64,000 bases of DNA. Origin: Betaproteobacteria bacterium. Its GTDB lineage: Bacteria > Pseudomonadota > Gammaproteobacteria > Burkholderiales > Thiobacillaceae. Both the position numbers and the translations under genes were made by a program. Of this stretch, positions 41,325 through 50,890 are shown one piece after another. The notes beneath the pieces were generated by a model that saw only the letters and a program-made list of their open reading frames with translations, was not told the DNA's origin and did not search any database. Position 1 is the first letter of the stretch. Each line of letters starts with the position of its first letter. The DNA lies in assembly GCA_016234655.1 (NCBI GenBank), contig JACRAU010000024.1, positions 1 through 64,000 of the forward strand, read 5' to 3'.

Positions 41325-42711
41325 AGTTCGTCACGTTCACTTTGTCGGCATCGGCGGCGCCGGCATGAGCGGCATCGCCGAGGTGTTGCTCAACCTTGGC
41401 TACACCGTGACCGGCAGCGATCTGGGCGACAGCGCGGTAACCCGGCGCTTGGCCGAGATGGGGGCCAAGGTCTATCGCGGCCACGACGCGGCGAACGTGC
41501 AAGGGGCCAACGTCCTGGTCACCTCCAGCGCGGTGAAAGCGGACAACCCCGAGGTACAGGCCGCGCGCGCGGCGCATGTGCCGGTGGTGGCGCGGGCGAT
41601 GATGTTGGCCGAGTTGATGCGCTTCAAGCAGGGCATCGCGGTGGCCGGCACGCATGGCAAGACCACCACCACCAGCCTGATCGCCAGCGTGTTGACCGAG
41701 GCCGGTCTCGACCCGACCTTCGTCATCGGCGGCAAGCTGCTGGCGGCCGGGGCCAATGCCAAGCTGGGCCAGGGCGAATACCTGGTGGCCGAGGCCGACG
41801 AGTCGGATGCCTCCTTCCTGCTGCTCAATCCGGTGATCGCCATCGTGACCAACATCGATGCCGATCACATGGAGACCTACGGCCACGATTTCGAACGGCT
41901 GAAGGATGCCTTCGTCGATTTCCTGCACCGCCTGCCGTTCTGGGGCATGGCGGTGTTGTGCGCGGACGACCCGGTGGTGCGCGAGCTGTTGCCGCGCATC
42001 ACCAAGCCGGTGATGACCTACGGCACCGGCGACGACTGCTCGATCCAGGCCGTGGACATCAAGGCGGAAGCGGGCCGGATGTCGTTTACCGCCTTGCGCA
42101 ACGGCGAGCGCTCGCCGATAGCGATCACGCTCAACACCCCCGGCCGGCACAACGTGCTCAATGCCTTGGCCGCCATCGCCGTGGCCTGGGAACTCAACTT
42201 GCCGGATGCCCTGGTGCAAAAGGCCTTGGCCGGATTCTCCGGCGTCGGCCGCCGCTTCCAGCGCTACGGCGAGATCAAGCTGGCCGACGGCCGCAGTTTT
42301 ACCTTGGTCGACGACTACGGTCACCACCCGGTCGAGATGGCGGCCACGCTGGAGGCCGCGCGCGGCGCCTTCCCAGGCCGCCGCTTGGTCTTGGCCTTCC
42401 AGCCGCATCGCTATACCCGCACCCGTGACCTGTTCGAGGATTTCGTCCGCGTATTGTCGCAGGTCGATGCCGTGCTGCTGACCGAGGTCTATGCCGCGAG
42501 CGAGACGCCCATCGTCGCCGCCGACGGCCGCAGCCTGGCCCGCGCGGTGCGCGTGGCCGGCCGGGTGGAGCCGGTGTTCGTCGCCGACGTCAACGAATTG
42601 CCGCAGGCAGTGGCCGATTTCGTGCAGGACGGCGACGTGGTGCTGACCATGGGCGCCGGCTCGATCGGCCAGGTGCCGGCCAAATTGGCGGCGATGGGGG
42701 TGGGCCGATGA
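41314..42711 (+). CDS. murC: UDP-N-acetylmuramate:L-alanine ligase
   Basis: First Mur ligase, adding L-Ala to UDP-MurNAc; 465 residues. The family start [17 protein letters not shown], the ATP loop [23 protein letters not shown] and [10 protein letters not shown] are present. The ATG at 41314 has ggggtgg four bases upstream. The upstream 240 bases hold a long hairpin and a second, truncated copy of the same N-terminus. The stop overlaps murB by four bases. Confidence 0.97.
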   Translation: MKHKVRHVHFVGIGGAGMSGIAEVLLNLGYTVTGSDLGDSAVTRRLAEMGAKVYRGHDAANVQGANVLVTSSAVKADNPEVQAARAAHVPVVARAMMLAELMRFKQGIAVAGTHGKTTTTSLIASVLTEAGLDPTFVIGGKLLAAGANAKLGQGEYLVAEADESDASFLLLNPVIAIVTNIDADHMETYGHDFERLKDAFVDFLHRLPFWGMAVLCADDPVVRELLPRITKPVMTYGTGDDCSIQAVDIKAEAGRMSFTALRNGERSPIAITLNTPGRHNVLNALAAIAVAWELNLPDALVQKALAGFSGVGRRFQRYGEIKLADGRSFTLVDDYGHHPVEMAATLEAARGAFPGRRLVLAFQPHRYTRTRDLFEDFVRVLSQVDAVLLTEVYAASETPIVAADGRSLARAVRVAGRVEPVFVADVNELPQAVADFVQDGDVVLTMGAGSIGQVPAKLAAMGVGR

Positions 42712-43655
42712 TGGCGGCGCTGAAACGTCTGATGCATCTGCGCGGCGAGCTGCTGGAAGAGGTGTCCATGGCCCGTCACGTCAGTTGGCGCGCCGGCGGC
42801 GTGGTCGAGCGTTTCTATACGCCGGTCGACATCGAAGACTTGAGCCTGTTCCTGCAAGGCCTGCCGCCTGGCGAGCCGGTTTATTTCATCGGCCTCGGCA
42901 GCAATCTCCTGGTGCGCGACGGCGGCCTGCGCGGCACGGTGGTCCATCTGCATGCGGCGCTCGGCGACATTCATTTCGAGGCCTGCGATTCGCGCAACGG
43001 TTGCGCCGAGCAGGATGCGGACACGCATGGCGTGGTCTACGCCCAGGCCGGCGTGGCCAGCCCGAAGGTGGCGCGCTTCGCGGCCAACCACGACCTGGTC
43101 GGTGCCGAATTCCTGGCCGGCATCCCGGGCACCCTGGGCGGCGCCTTGGCCATGAATGCCGGTTGTTATGGCCGCGAGACCTGGGAGTTCGTGAGCTTGG
43201 TGCAGACCATCGACCGTCATGGCGAGGTGCATGCGCGGGCGCCGAAGGAGTTCGATATCGCTTACCGCCACGTCGCGGCCAAGCCCGAACGAGAGGAGTG
43301 GTTTTTATCTGCCTGGCTGCGGCTGCCGAAGGGCGACGGCGCGGCGGCGCGCGAGGAGATCAAGCGCCTGTTGGCGAAACGCGTGGCGAGCCAGCCCCTG
43401 GCTTTACCCAATGCCGGCTCGGTGTTCCGCAATCCGCCCGGCGATTTCGCCGCGCGCCTGATCGAGGGTTGCGGCTTGAAAGGGTTTTGGATCGGACAGG
43501 CGCAGGTCTCGGAGAAACACGCCAATTTCATCGTCAACCTGGGCGGGGCGAGCGCGAGCGACATCGAGTCGCTGATCGAAACAGTGCAGCAGGCCGTGCT
43601 GGACAAGACCGGCGTGGCCTTGGAACGGGAAGTGAGGATTATCGGTGACAAGTAA
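42708..43655 (+). CDS. murB: UDP-N-acetylenolpyruvoylglucosamine reductase
   Basis: FAD enzyme completing UDP-MurNAc synthesis. The 315-residue type II-like product has the FAD segments [14 protein letters not shown] and [19 protein letters not shown]. The catalytic Ser lies in NAGSVFRNP, and the C-terminal Glu in LEREVRIIG. Residues 85-105 ([18 protein letters not shown]) form a small extra loop compared with common MurB proteins. It overlaps murC by four bases and ddlB by eleven. Confidence 0.96.
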   Translation: MMAALKRLMHLRGELLEEVSMARHVSWRAGGVVERFYTPVDIEDLSLFLQGLPPGEPVYFIGLGSNLLVRDGGLRGTVVHLHAALGDIHFEACDSRNGCAEQDADTHGVVYAQAGVASPKVARFAANHDLVGAEFLAGIPGTLGGALAMNAGCYGRETWEFVSLVQTIDRHGEVHARAPKEFDIAYRHVAAKPEREEWFLSAWLRLPKGDGAAAREEIKRLLAKRVASQPLALPNAGSVFRNPPGDFAARLIEGCGLKGFWIGQAQVSEKHANFIVNLGGASASDIESLIETVQQAVLDKTGVALEREVRIIGDK

Positions 43656-44559
43656 ATTCGGCAAAGTGGGTGTTCTGCTCGGCGGCAAGTCGGCCGAGCG
43701 CGAGGTGTCGTTGATGAGCGGCGGCGCGGTGTTGGCCGCGCTCAAGCGCCAAGGCGTCGATGCCCACGGCTTCGATCCGGCCGAACATTCGCTTGCAGAC
43801 TTGGAGCGCGCCGGTTTCGAGCGGGTCATGATCAATCTGCACGGCCGTGGCGGCGAGGATGGAAGCATGCAGGGCGCGCTCGCCCTGATGGGCATCCCCT
43901 ATACCGGCAGCGGTATCCAGGCCAGCGCCCTGGGCATGGACAAGTGGCGCAGCAAGCTGGTCTGGCAGGCGGCCGGCCTGCCGGTGCCCGACTATGCCCT
44001 GCTCACGGCGGGCAGCGATTTCGCCGCGGTGGAAAAACAACTCGGCCTGCCGCTGTTCGTGAAGCCGGCCAACGAGGGCTCCAGTGTCGGCATTAGCAAG
44101 GTGAAACAGGCGGGCGGCCTGCGCGCGGCCTACGAGTCGGCGGCCAAGCACGACCCGCTGGTGCTGGCCGAGCGCTTCATGAGCGGCGGCGAATTCACCT
44201 GCGCCATCCTGGGCGATACCGCCTTGCCGGTGGTGAAGATCGTGCCGGCCACCGAGTTCTATGACTACGAGGCCAAGTACTTCCGCGACGACACGCAATA
44301 TCTCTGCCCCTGCGGTCTGCCGGCCGAGCAGGAACAAGCGATGCAGGACTTGGCCCGCCAGGCCTTCGCCGTGCTCGGCTGCCGCGGCTGGGGCCGGGTC
44401 GATGTCCTGCTCGATGCCGATGGCACGCCCTATCTGCTGGAGATCAACACCTCGCCCGGCATGACCGACCACAGCCTGGTGCCCATGGCCGCGCGCGCGG
44501 CCGGCATCGGCTTCGACGAATTGTGCCTGCGCATCCTGGAGTTGGCGCGTGTGGAATAA
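43645..44559 (+). CDS. ddlB: D-alanine:D-alanine ligase
   Basis: ATP-grasp enzyme making D-Ala-D-Ala for MurF. The 304-residue product has [45 protein letters not shown] and [16 protein letters not shown]. The GTG at 43645 lies inside the murB end. It overlaps ftsQ by eleven bases. Its position between murB and ftsQ supports the DdlB designation. Confidence 0.96.
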   Translation: MTSKFGKVGVLLGGKSAEREVSLMSGGAVLAALKRQGVDAHGFDPAEHSLADLERAGFERVMINLHGRGGEDGSMQGALALMGIPYTGSGIQASALGMDKWRSKLVWQAAGLPVPDYALLTAGSDFAAVEKQLGLPLFVKPANEGSSVGISKVKQAGGLRAAYESAAKHDPLVLAERFMSGGEFTCAILGDTALPVVKIVPATEFYDYEAKYFRDDTQYLCPCGLPAEQEQAMQDLARQAFAVLGCRGWGRVDVLLDADGTPYLLEINTSPGMTDHSLVPMAARAAGIGFDELCLRILELARVE

Positions 44560-45253
44560 CCCCGAGCTCCTCGGCCGAGTCAGCCACTGGCTGGTGCTGG
44601 TGGCGTTGAGCTATGCGCTGTTGGTGACGGCACGGCATTTCGCCGACGACATGCTGCCGATCAAGCGCATCGACATCGTCGGCGCGAAGCACATGGAGAC
44701 GCGGCAAGCGGCCAAGGCCGCGCTGCAAGGCCTGCAAGGCGGTTTCGTCAGCGTAAACCTGGAACGGGTGCGCCAGGCCTACGAGGTCCTGCCGTGGGTG
44801 AAGAGCGCCTTGGTGCGCAAGGTCTGGCCGGACCGGCTGGTGGTCGAGCTGACCGAGCATGTGCCGGCGGCGGCGTGGAATGCCCAGGCCATGCTCGACA
44901 CCCAGGGCGAGATATTCCCGGTGCGGCCGCATGCCGGCCTGCCGCGCATCTACGCGCCGGATGCGATGGCCTTGGAGGTGGCGCATCGCTACGGCGAGTT
45001 CGTTCGGACCTTGGCGCCCATGGGCTTGAAGATCGACAGCGTGCAGGTCAGCGCGCGCCATGCCTGGCGCCTGCAATTGCACAACGGCCTGGTGCTGGAA
45101 CTGGGGCGCGAGCGGCTGGGCGAGCGGATGCGCCGCTTCGTCGCGACCTATGCCCTGGTGCAGGCCCGCGCCGGCAAGGTGGCTTATATCGACTTGCGCT
45201 ACCCGAATGGTTTGGCGATCAGGCAATCGGGCGCGGCGGAGGTCAAGACATGA
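44549..45253 (+). CDS. ftsQ: Cell division protein FtsQ
   Basis: Bitopic divisome protein, 234 residues. A short cytoplasmic tail and one membrane helix ([18 protein letters not shown]) precede the POTRA domain ([22 protein letters not shown]) and a beta domain ([20 protein letters not shown]). The GTG start overlaps the ddlB end. The stop overlaps the ATG of a 17-codon ORF that in turn overlaps ftsA. Confidence 0.95.
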   Translation: MWNNPELLGRVSHWLVLVALSYALLVTARHFADDMLPIKRIDIVGAKHMETRQAAKAALQGLQGGFVSVNLERVRQAYEVLPWVKSALVRKVWPDRLVVELTEHVPAAAWNAQAMLDTQGEIFPVRPHAGLPRIYAPDAMALEVAHRYGEFVRTLAPMGLKIDSVQVSARHAWRLQLHNGLVLELGRERLGERMRRFVATYALVQARAGKVAYIDLRYPNGLAIRQSGAAEVKT

Positions 45254-45303
45254 ATGGGCAAATGAGGGTGGCGGCGACGCCGACAGCGGAGCGATGGCTA
45301 TGA
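45250..45303 (+). CDS. 17-codon ORF bridging ftsQ and ftsA
   Basis: The ATG at 45250 overlaps the ftsQ TGA as ATGA, and the TGA at 45301-45303 overlaps the ftsA ATG at 45300 as ATGA. The encoded peptide would be [17 protein letters not shown]. It may carry terminating ribosomes from ftsQ to ftsA, keeping their translation coupled across the 46-base gap. Whether a peptide accumulates is unknown; chance is possible for so short a frame. Confidence 0.45.
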   Translation: MNGQMRVAATPTAERWL

Positions 45304-46538
45304 GCAAGACAAGAGAGAACAGAGACCTGATCGTGGGTTTGGATATCGGCACCTCGAAGATCGTCGCGATGGTGGCCGAGGTCTTGCCCGAGGGCGGCAT
45401 CAACATCGTCGGCATGGGCTCCGCGCAGTCGCGCGGGCTGAAGAAGGGCGTGGTGGTCAACATCGAGGGCACGGTGAGCGCGATCCAGCGCGCGCTGGAA
45501 GATGCCGAGCTGATGTCGAACTGCAAGATCAATCAGGTCTACACCGGCATTGCCGGCAGCCATATCCGCTCGATCAATTCGCACGGCATGGTGCCGATTC
45601 GCGACCGGGAGGTAACCCATCTGGACATGGAACGGGTGATCGAGACCGCGCGCGCGGTGAATATCTCGACCGACCAGCAGATCCTGCACGTGCTGCCGCA
45701 GGAATACATCATCGACGGCCAGGAGGGCGTGCGCGAGCCATTGGGCATGAGCGGCGTGCGCCTGGAGGTGAAGGTGCACATCGTCACCGGCGCCGTATCC
45801 GCCGCGCAGAACATCGTCAAGTGCGTGCGTCGCTGCGGCCTGGAGGTGCACGACCTGGTGCTGCAACCGCTGGCCTCCAGCCTGGCCGTGCTCAACGACG
45901 ACGAGAAGGACCTTGGCGTCTGCCTGGTCGACATCGGCGGCGGCACCACCGACATCGCGGTGTTCACCCGTGGCGCGATCCAGCATACGGCGGTGATCCC
46001 GGTCGCTGGAGACCAGATCACCAACGATATCGCGATGACCTTGCGCACGCCGACGCGCGAGGCGGAAGACCTGAAGATTCAGCACGGCATCGCGCTACGG
46101 CAACTGGCCGATGCCCGCGAAATGATCGAGGTGCCCGGCATCGGCGAGCGCGGCCCGCGCATGTTGTCGAAGCAGATGTTGTCGGAAGTGATCGAGCCCA
46201 GGGTCGAGGAACTGTACAGCCTGGTGCAGGCCGAGCTGCGCCGCAGCGGTTTCGAGGAGCAGGTCTCGTCGGGATTGGTTCTCACCGGCGGCTCCAGCCA
46301 GATGCGCGGCATGGTGGAACTGGCGGAAGAGGTATTCCACATGCCGGTGCGCGTGGGTACGCCGGACTACGTCGGCGGCCTGTCCGAACGGGTACGCAGC
46401 CCGGCCTATGCCACCGGCCTCGGCCTGTTGCTCGCCGGCATGGAGCAATACGAGCTGCACCAGGCGGCCAAGATTCAGAGCGGTTCGTTCAAGCACGTGA
46501 TGGACAGGATGCGTTCATGGTTCCAGAGCAATTTTTGA
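45300..46538 (+). CDS. ftsA: Cell division protein FtsA
   Basis: Actin-like ATPase that anchors FtsZ to the membrane. The 412-residue product has LIVGLDIGTSKIVAMVAEV, the CLVDIGGGTTDIAVF phosphate loop, VLTGGSSQMRGM and a C-terminal amphipathic helix (MDRMRSWFQSNF). The ATG at 45300 has GGAG eight bases upstream, better than the ATG at 45294. Upstream coupling runs through a mini-ORF. Confidence 0.97.
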   Translation: MSKTRENRDLIVGLDIGTSKIVAMVAEVLPEGGINIVGMGSAQSRGLKKGVVVNIEGTVSAIQRALEDAELMSNCKINQVYTGIAGSHIRSINSHGMVPIRDREVTHLDMERVIETARAVNISTDQQILHVLPQEYIIDGQEGVREPLGMSGVRLEVKVHIVTGAVSAAQNIVKCVRRCGLEVHDLVLQPLASSLAVLNDDEKDLGVCLVDIGGGTTDIAVFTRGAIQHTAVIPVAGDQITNDIAMTLRTPTREAEDLKIQHGIALRQLADAREMIEVPGIGERGPRMLSKQMLSEVIEPRVEELYSLVQAELRRSGFEEQVSSGLVLTGGSSQMRGMVELAEEVFHMPVRVGTPDYVGGLSERVRSPAYATGLGLLLAGMEQYELHQAAKIQSGSFKHVMDRMRSWFQSNF

Positions 46539-46616
46539 ATCGATTGAAATCGGTCCGCTGCCGGCATGGAGCGGGTTTGAAGTGTTTATTTTTGCGCGCG
46601 TAACAAGGAGGAAGAC

Positions 46617-47783
46617 ATGCTGTACGAATTGGAAGACATGCAAACACAAGAGGCCGTGATCAAGGTGATCGGCGTCGGCGGCTGCGGCGGCAACGCGGTC
46701 GACCACATGATCAGCCGCGGCATGACCGGGGTGGAATTCCTCGCCCTCAACACCGACGCCCAGGCGCTCAAGCGCAATCTGGCGCCGATGCAATTGCAGA
46801 TCGGCGGCAACGTGACCAAGGGCCTGGGCGCCGGCGCCAAGCCCGAGGTCGGCCGCGAGGCCGCGCTGGAGGACCGTGAGCGCATCGCCGAGCTGATCGA
46901 CGGCGCCGACATGCTGTTCATCACCGCCGGCATGGGCGGCGGCACCGGCACCGGCGCGGCGCCGGTAGTGGCCGAGGTGGCGAAGGAGCTGGGCATCCTC
47001 ACCGTCGCCGTGGTGACCAAGCCCTTCGTGTTCGAGGGCAAGCGCATGCGCGTGGCCGACAACGGCCTCAAGGCGCTGTCCGAGTATGTCGACTCGTTGA
47101 TCATCATCCCCAACGACAAGCTGCGCCTGGTGCTGGGTGGCAACATGAAGCTGCAAGAGGCCTTCATGGCCGCCAACGACGTGCTGCACAGCGCGGTCGG
47201 CGGCATTGCCGAGATCATCGCCAACCCCGGCATGATCAACGTCGACTTCGCCGACGTGCGCACGGTGATGAGCGAGATGGGCATGGCCATGATGGGCTCG
47301 GCGGCGGCGACCGGCGAGGGCCGGGCCAAGTCGGCGGCCGAGCAGGCGGTCAACAGCCCCTTGCTGGAGAACGTCGACCTCAAGGGCGCCCGCGGCGTGT
47401 TGGTCAACATCACCGCCAACGACAGCCTGACCCTGGACGAGTACTACGAGGTGATGAGCACCATCCAGAGCTTCACCGCGGACGAGGCCACCGTGATCGT
47501 CGGCACCGCCTTCGACGATTCCATGGAAGACAGCCTGCGGGTGACCATGGTCGCCACCGGCCTGGGCAACCCGGTGTCGCGTCAGCAAAGCAAGCCGCAG
47601 ATGACCGTGCTGCAAGGCACCGGCACCGACGGCATGCCGATGCCGTCGTCGTACGAGGGCGACTCGGAAACGCCGGCGATCTGGCGCAGCCGTCGCGGCA
47701 GCAGCGCGGCCTTGGATGCGGCCCAGGAACAGGGTATCGATACCTTGGATATCCCGGCCTTCCTGCGCAAGCAGGCGGACTGA
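46617..47783 (+). CDS. ftsZ: Cell division protein FtsZ
   Basis: Tubulin-like GTPase forming the Z-ring, 388 residues. The GTP-binding signature GMGGGTGTGAAPV is near residue 105. The N-terminal IKVIGVGGCGGNAVDHMI and the C-terminal partner-binding peptide DIPAFLRKQAD are present. A strong aaggagg site lies six bases before the ATG, suggesting higher expression than the rest of the cluster. A REP-like element follows the stop. Confidence 0.98.
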   Translation: MLYELEDMQTQEAVIKVIGVGGCGGNAVDHMISRGMTGVEFLALNTDAQALKRNLAPMQLQIGGNVTKGLGAGAKPEVGREAALEDRERIAELIDGADMLFITAGMGGGTGTGAAPVVAEVAKELGILTVAVVTKPFVFEGKRMRVADNGLKALSEYVDSLIIIPNDKLRLVLGGNMKLQEAFMAANDVLHSAVGGIAEIIANPGMINVDFADVRTVMSEMGMAMMGSAAATGEGRAKSAAEQAVNSPLLENVDLKGARGVLVNITANDSLTLDEYYEVMSTIQSFTADEATVIVGTAFDDSMEDSLRVTMVATGLGNPVSRQQSKPQMTVLQGTGTDGMPMPSSYEGDSETPAIWRSRRGSSAALDAAQEQGIDTLDIPAFLRKQAD

Positions 47784-47792
47784 GGGCTTATT

Positions 47793-47864
47793 GTAGGAGC
47801 GGCCTCCCGGCCGCGAACGAGGGCAAGGGTATGGGGGTATTTCGGCCCCGGGCGGGCCTCCTAC
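47793..47864. repeat. REP-like palindromic element between ftsZ and lpxC
   Basis: The left arm gtaggagcggcc at 47793-47804 pairs imperfectly with ggcctcctac at 47855-47864. The first 26 bases match the reverse complement of 15168-15193 with a single mismatch. It occupies nearly all of the ftsZ-lpxC gap, so it may limit read-through or protect the ftsZ mRNA 3' end. Confidence 0.8.
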
Positions 47865-47893
47865 GCGCTGCTCCAACAGGTTAAAATGGCTGC

Positions 47894-48805
47894 ATGATCA
47901 AGCAGCGAAGCATCAAGACTCTTGTACGCGCAACCGGCGTCGGGCTCCATAGCGGGCGCAAGGCACAACTGACCTTGCGTCCCGCGCCGCCCGATGCCGG
48001 TATTTTTTTTCGCCGAACCGACCTGGACGTGCCGGTCGATTTCCGTATCGATCCGCACCTGGTGACTGACACCCGGCTTTGTACCGCCGTGGAAAAAAAC
48101 GGGGTCAAGATCGCCACCGTGGAACACCTGATGTCCGCCCTCGCCGGCCTGGGCATCGACAATCTCTATATCGACCTGGATGGCCCGGAAGTGCCCATCC
48201 TCGACGGCTCCGCCGCGCCCTTCGTCTATCTGGTGCAATCCGCTGGCATCGAGGAACAGAACGTCCCGCGCCGCTACATCCGGATCAAGCGCCCGGTGCG
48301 GGTGGAGGACGGCGACAAGTGGGCCGAGCTGACCCCGCACGAAGGCTTCAAGCTCACCTTCAAGATCGACTTCGATCACCCGGTGTTCAAGAAATCGGGC
48401 CAGGAGATCTGCATCGATTTCGCCAATCAGTCCTACGTCAAGGAGATCAGCCGCGCCCGCACCTTCGGCTTCATGCAGGATGTCGAGTATCTGCGCAGCA
48501 ACAACCTGGCGCTCGGCGGCTCGCTGGACAACGCCGTGGTCATGGACGAGTTCCGCGTGCTCAATGCCGACGGCCTGCGCTACGCCGACGAATTCGTGAA
48601 GCACAAAGTGCTCGACGCGATCGGCGACCTCTATCTCTCCGGCCACCTGCTCATCGGCGCCTTCTCCGCCTATAAATCGGGCCACGGCCTGAACAACCAA
48701 TTGCTGCGCAAGTTGCTGGACGAGGCCGATGCCTGGGAGTGGGCGAGCTTCGCCGATGCCGAGCAAGCGCCGTCGGCGCTGGTGGCCGGCCTGTGCACGC
48801 CTTGA
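47894..48805 (+). CDS. lpxC: UDP-3-O-acyl-N-acetylglucosamine deacetylase
   Basis: Zinc enzyme for the committed step of lipid A synthesis; 303 residues. Zinc ligands are His78 in TVEHLMSAL and the His and Asp of [13 protein letters not shown]. The catalytic His lies in SGHGLNN, and DGSAAPF and ARTFGF are also conserved. It shows that the organism makes lipopolysaccharide. It is the last normal gene before the cassette region; the secA-side genes that usually follow are absent. Confidence 0.97.
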   Translation: MIKQRSIKTLVRATGVGLHSGRKAQLTLRPAPPDAGIFFRRTDLDVPVDFRIDPHLVTDTRLCTAVEKNGVKIATVEHLMSALAGLGIDNLYIDLDGPEVPILDGSAAPFVYLVQSAGIEEQNVPRRYIRIKRPVRVEDGDKWAELTPHEGFKLTFKIDFDHPVFKKSGQEICIDFANQSYVKEISRARTFGFMQDVEYLRSNNLALGGSLDNAVVMDEFRVLNADGLRYADEFVKHKVLDAIGDLYLSGHLLIGAFSAYKSGHGLNNQLLRKLLDEADAWEWASFADAEQAPSALVAGLCTP

Positions 48806-49034
48806 CCGCTTGATTTCGGGTCGGACAGGCGGCGCCTGGGTGTTTTTGCCGTAGAGGCTTGTACCAGTAGGCGCAGAAAACGCCCCGCCAAGAGGGTTGC
48901 CATAGGCCGCAAAGAGCCTGATGATCGCCGACACGGCGCCAGAAAATAACAGGAGGAAGCGAGGCCAATGAAATACCACCCAATCACACAACCGCGACAG
49001 CTTGGGGCTGTCGACGGGGTTTTTGTACAGCTTC
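48806..49034. other. Unexplained sequence between lpxC and the cassette boundary
   Basis: This 229-base stretch has no recognised gene. On the minus strand from 48991 a frame reads WVVFHWPRFLLLFSGAV and then AIIRLFAAYGNPLGG before running into lpxC antisense. It looks protein-like and may be a remnant of a displaced gene. A stem cgacagc...gctgtcg (about 48993-49012) followed by ggggttttt resembles a terminator for lpxC. The segment accccaat-like word at 48978 could be a decayed R'' box of an older attC or attI, but it is too weak to call. Confidence 0.4.
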
Positions 49035-49067
49035 GTTAGATTGCTTCAGACATTGTGAGAGCCCCAG

Positions 49068-49817
49068 ATGATTCAAAGTAATGTGGCATCCGTACCAGAC
49101 CTGATCGCTGCGCTTGAGCGCGACCATGCCAACTACAGCGGCGCTGTCTGGTTTCGCGGGCATGCGCGAAAGAACTGGAAGCTAGCCCCGGGATATCTGA
49201 GATTGACAAACCCGCCTTCCGAATCGACGCTTCTTAAACGATTCAAGCAGAGTGCTGCAATGCTCTTGGATCGAGACCCCACGGACTCTTTCGACTGGCT
49301 ATTCCTCATGCAGCACTACGGCTTGCCTACCAGACTCCTCGATTGGAGCGAAAGTCCTCTAGTGGCTCTTTACTTTGCGGTTGAGGATCACGACAAACAC
49401 CCCGGAGAAGATGCAGCACTGTGGTGTCTCCGTCCATCAGATTTGAATAAAAAAGCCAACATTCAAGATGACCACGAAGAGTTTTTTATTCCTTCGTTCG
49501 ATGACCAGGAGCTAAAAAACTATTCCCTGGAAAGCCTTGCCAGCGGGCCCAAGCGAACACGCCTTCTCCCAATCGCAACGATTGCTACTCGCAACAATCC
49601 GAGAATCCAGGCCCAACTTGGGGTCTTCACGATTCATCACTTGGATGACGTGGCTATTGAAGACATTGGGGACTCAAGTCATGTGGTCAAGTACGTAATT
49701 CCAGCACCAAATCGAGAGCCGATTCTTAACCAACTGCGATTGCTCGGATTTTCAAAATTTACGATGTTCCCTGAGCTTGCGAGCATCGGCGAGAACATCA
49801 AGAGAGGTCTCCTGTGA
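49068..49817 (+). CDS. FRG-domain protein
   Basis: A 249-residue cytosolic protein with an FRG domain over roughly residues 8-110. The name-giving F29-R30-G31 lies in AVWFRGHARKNWKLAPG, and the second conserved block is MQHYGLPTRLLDWSESPLVALYFA (residues 81-104). The domain is described as ADP-ribosyltransferase-like in some analyses, but its activity here is unknown. The C-terminal part (LGVFTIHHLDD) is also typical of the family. A gagag site precedes the ATG. The stop overlaps the DUF262 start, so the two products are probably made together. Composition is unlike the host genes. Confidence 0.88.
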   Translation: MIQSNVASVPDLIAALERDHANYSGAVWFRGHARKNWKLAPGYLRLTNPPSESTLLKRFKQSAAMLLDRDPTDSFDWLFLMQHYGLPTRLLDWSESPLVALYFAVEDHDKHPGEDAALWCLRPSDLNKKANIQDDHEEFFIPSFDDQELKNYSLESLASGPKRTRLLPIATIATRNNPRIQAQLGVFTIHHLDDVAIEDIGDSSHVVKYVIPAPNREPILNQLRLLGFSKFTMFPELASIGENIKRGLL

Positions 49818-50890
49818 GCTACATCGAAACCTTCCCAGTGCAACACAGTACGATCATGAGGATTTACTCCGAGAAGGATGAAATTCTGCTCAACCCAGAC
49901 TACCAACGTATGGGTGGCGTGTGGACTCTGGAGAAGAAGCAACTGTTGATGGACTCGATCCTCAACGACTACGACATCCCAAAGATATATCTCCACGCCT
50001 TCTCTAGAGAACAACGGAAAAAAGATGGGTTCGCATATGCTGTGATCGACGGACGACAGAGACTAGAAGCCATTTGGCAGTTCATCGAGGGCAAGTTCAC
50101 GCTGGCGGATGATTTTGTATATCAGGATGACGATTCACTATGTCTGGCCCGTCTCGGCTACTCAGACATTGCTAGCGGTTATCCGAAGATAAAAATCAAA
50201 TTCGATTCTTTTGTTCTGCCGGTTGTGGGTGTAGATACCGACGATCAGGAACTGATCGAAGACATGTTTTCGCGTCTAAACGAAGCGGTTCCATTGAATG
50301 CGGCAGAGAAGAGAAATGCCCTTGGCGGCGAGTTGGTCTCAGCGATACGCGATGTTGCCAGCCACGAGTTCTTCTCCAGGTGCGTGGCGTTCGGCAATAA
50401 GCGTTATCAGCACAGAGAGGTCGCCGCGCGCTTTATCCTCGTTGAGGAAAATATTCGAACGTTGGGAAAGATCATAGACACGAAGAAGGAATATCTTGAT
50501 GCTTTAGCCCGAAACTATCGGACAGGAAAGACTGAGTTAGTAGAGGACGTCAAGAAAACGGTCTCTGTGACTTTGGATTACATGACCTCTCTATTCGTTG
50601 AGAAGGATGAGTTACTTCGCGCCCAAGGCAACATGGTTCTGTACTACCTTCTCTGCAAGAGTGCCGTCCAAACTGGCGCTGCTACGAAATTGTCCCGCCA
50701 GCGCCTTTACGCCTTTCGCGATCAGGTGCGCGACAACAGAATCCGTGCTGAAGAAAACTACGCTGACGCGAGCTTTGAGCTTTTGGAGTTTGATCGCCTA
50801 TCACAGCAGGGCACCAATGACTCGTCCAATATTCGAGAGCGCCTGAGTGTCATCTCGCGATTCATGGACATCCCCCAAATAGAAATCTAA
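49814..50890 (+). CDS. DUF262 (ParB/GmrS-like nuclease-fold) protein
   Basis: A 358-residue protein with an N-terminal DUF262 domain. N27-PDYQR (residues 27-32) and VW follow the family NPxYQRxxVW pattern, and IDGRQRLEAIWQF (residues 78-90) is the conserved DGxQR motif shared with ParB-like NTP-binding folds. DUF262 is the GmrS-type half of type IV restriction enzymes and occurs in several defence proteins. No C-terminal HNH (DUF1524) motif is visible, so a nuclease partner activity is missing or differs. The GTG or ATGA-type overlap with the FRG gene indicates one functional unit. The C-terminal half is helical and unrecognised. Confidence 0.88.
   Translation: MSYIETFPVQHSTIMRIYSEKDEILLNPDYQRMGGVWTLEKKQLLMDSILNDYDIPKIYLHAFSREQRKKDGFAYAVIDGRQRLEAIWQFIEGKFTLADDFVYQDDDSLCLARLGYSDIASGYPKIKIKFDSFVLPVVGVDTDDQELIEDMFSRLNEAVPLNAAEKRNALGGELVSAIRDVASHEFFSRCVAFGNKRYQHREVAARFILVEENIRTLGKIIDTKKEYLDALARNYRTGKTELVEDVKKTVSVTLDYMTSLFVEKDELLRAQGNMVLYYLLCKSAVQTGAATKLSRQRLYAFRDQVRDNRIRAEENYADASFELLEFDRLSQQGTNDSSNIRERLSVISRFMDIPQIEI

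Noticed and set aside
48978..49041. A complete second attC immediately upstream of the cassette
   Set aside because: GTTAGAT is clear, but the candidate R'' (acccaat) breaks the consensus and the stem arms pair poorly, so only the cassette boundary is called.
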